Below, piece by piece: positions 6,157-6,720 of a stretch of DNA of 6,720 bases (positions are counted from its first letter, which is position 1; each line of letters opens with the position of its first letter). The stretch spans positions 1 to 6,720 of the forward strand of contig JACMLA010000428.1 in NCBI GenBank assembly GCA_014379815.1, in the 5' to 3' direction. Both the position numbers and the translations under genes were made by a program. Below the pieces are notes generated by a model. It worked only from the letters and a program-made list of their open reading frames with translations, was not told where the DNA came from and searched no databases. Source of the stretch: Bryobacteraceae bacterium (GTDB lineage Bacteria; Acidobacteriota; Terriglobia; Bryobacterales; Bryobacteraceae).

Positions 6157-6162
6157 TAGGCT
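6157..6162 (+). promoter_or_regulatory. Candidate -10 element giving a leaderless or near-leaderless transcript
   Basis: TAGGCT fits the TANNNT form of a -10 box and ends 6 nt before the ATG at 6169, which would put the transcription start at or next to the start codon. The only Shine-Dalgarno-like bases are AGG at 6158-6160 inside the same element. The -35 candidate (about 6134-6140) is poor. AGG could alternatively be a weak ribosome binding site of a longer mRNA. Confidence 0.25.
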
Positions 6163-6168
6163 CGTTCC

Positions 6169-6468
6169 ATGGAAGGCTGGACATTCCTAACCAATCACAG
6201 CCACGTTCTTCTCTCAATCGCCAGTGATCCCGCAATACGTTTGCGCGACGTTGCGCAACAGGTCGGTATCACGGAACGGGCGGCTCAGAGAATCGTCGCC
6301 GACCTGATCGAGGGCGGCTATCTGATCACCACCAAAATTGGCCGTCGTAATCATTATAAGCTCGATGCGCGACAGCCACTTCGCCATCCGGTCGAGCAGC
6401 ATTGCCGGGTTCAGTCACTCCTAAGTCTGGTTGGCCCACACCCCACCGCGGAGAAACGCAGCCGCTAA
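6169..6468 (+). CDS. Small winged helix-turn-helix transcriptional regulator
   Basis: This 99-residue single-domain DNA-binding protein has an N-terminal helix containing WTFLTNHSHVLL (4-15). A helix-turn-helix follows at about 23-48, with LRDVAQQVGITERAAQRIVADL, and a wing at about 51-66, with YLITTKIGRRNHYKL. The conserved-looking PLRHPVEQH follows at 70-78, with a short basic tail. The fold resembles ArsR/MarR-like one-domain regulators, but no metal-binding cysteine cluster is seen (Cys79 is the only cysteine) and no effector domain exists. It probably dimerises. It is transcribed divergently from the ABC-HlyD-TolC operon across 104 bp containing dyads, so regulation of that operon and of itself is a reasonable inference. 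The ATG is preferred because it keeps the whole N-terminal helix. It ends 9 bp from the stop of the convergent TetR-like gene. Confidence 0.82.
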   Translation: MEGWTFLTNHSHVLLSIASDPAIRLRDVAQQVGITERAAQRIVADLIEGGYLITTKIGRRNHYKLDARQPLRHPVEQHCRVQSLLSLVGPHPTAEKRSR

Positions 6469-6477
6469 CTTGTTCTG

Positions 6478-6720
6478 TTAAGTCTGATAAGCACGAGTAA
6501 AGCCCTCAGCGTGCGCGCTTAGAAAATCCGCCAGCAAAAGCGGGTAACTCGTCGCCCCGTTTAAACTGCGCTGGTGGAGATATGCAATCAAAATCGGCGT
6601 CAGAAACGCAATAGCGGCATGCCGGCAGTCACCCTCGCGCATCTCCCCCCTCGATAAATGAGCCGAGAAGCGCGCCGCAATAGCCTCCAGCGTTGGCTCA
6701 AGCACTTCCCCAAGGTACGC
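6478..6720 (-). CDS. TetR-family regulator, C-terminal part (cut by the window edge)
   Basis: Eighty residues plus a TAA stop are visible. The frame stays open to the last base of the window, so the N-terminus, including any TetR helix-turn-helix, lies beyond 6720. An in-frame GTG at 6705 is unlikely to be the true start because the reading frame and helical pattern continue upstream of it. The visible part is all-alpha: LEPTLEAIAARFSAHLSRGEMREGD, then AAIAFLTPILIAYLHQ, then LLLADFLSAHAEGFTRAY. The R-G-E-M-R-x-G-D turn, followed by a hydrophobic helix and a closing helix, is the usual pattern of TetR/AcrR ligand-binding domains. Without the DNA-binding half the family call is probable rather than certain. 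It is convergent with the winged-helix gene, with 9 bp between the stops. Confidence 0.6.
   Translation of the reverse strand, partial: AYLGEVLEPTLEAIAARFSAHLSRGEMREGDCRHAAIAFLTPILIAYLHQRSLNGATSYPLLLADFLSAHAEGFTRAYQT

Larger units (their letters stand above)
6065..6168. promoter_or_regulatory. Divergent promoter region of the export operon and winged-helix regulator
   Basis: This 104-bp region separates two divergent start codons, so it must carry both promoters. On the minus strand a weak candidate is TTCAAT (6122-6127) and CATATT (6099-6104) with 17-nt spacing. The region is visibly AT-richer than the flanking genes. No strong consensus pair is present in either direction, which would fit activator-dependent or non-housekeeping promoters. 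Confidence 0.5.

Noticed and set aside
6466..6480. Bidirectional terminator between the convergent regulator genes
   Set aside because: Only a 4-bp ACTT/AAGT inverted repeat with an 8-nt loop is present, with no GC stem or T-run.

Overview
The window is GC-rich bacterial DNA. It carries a PEP-CTERM sorted exoprotein, an HlyD/TolC-type export operon and clustered intergenic palindromes. A Gram-negative, exopolysaccharide-forming bacterium fits best. My recollection of similar protein styles points to Acidobacteriota (Bryobacterales/Solibacter-like), but that is an impression; no 16S or other marker gene is present.

Layout, left to right. Positions 1-224 hold no firm gene: a 90-bp G-rich minisatellite with a 6-nt period, two back-to-back 18-bp perfect hairpins (94-130), a 12-bp palindrome (148-159) and a bulged hairpin (185-215) just before the first gene. 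A PEP-CTERM protein gene follows (225-860, +), then a GC-rich hairpin (873-908), then a cytoplasmic SGNH esterase/acyltransferase resembling the Mycobacterium smegmatis MsAcT group (946-1602, +). Facing it is a three-gene operon on the minus strand, read from 6064 down to 1621: an ABC exporter half-transporter (membrane plus ATPase domains), an HlyD-type periplasmic adaptor and a TolC-type outer-membrane factor. The three genes are joined by two ATGA stop/start overlaps. Divergent from the operon, across a 104-bp intergenic region rich in dyads, is a small winged-helix regulator (6169-6468, +). Convergent with it, and cut by the right edge, is the C-terminal part of a probable TetR-family regulator (6478-6720, -).

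The ABC, HlyD and TolC proteins should form one continuous envelope-spanning export channel (type I secretion or tripartite efflux architecture). The cargo is not identified: no RTX protein, double-glycine leader peptide or C39 peptidase domain is visible. The winged-helix protein is the natural candidate regulator of the operon. The most unusual protein feature is the ABC ATPase domain. It keeps Walker A and Walker B but lacks the usual A-loop tyrosine, Q-loop glutamine, canonical LSGGQ and H-loop histidine. No clearly new multi-gene system is evident; the strongest leads are this altered ATPase, the twin palindrome/minisatellite block and the operator-like dyads at 6091-6144.
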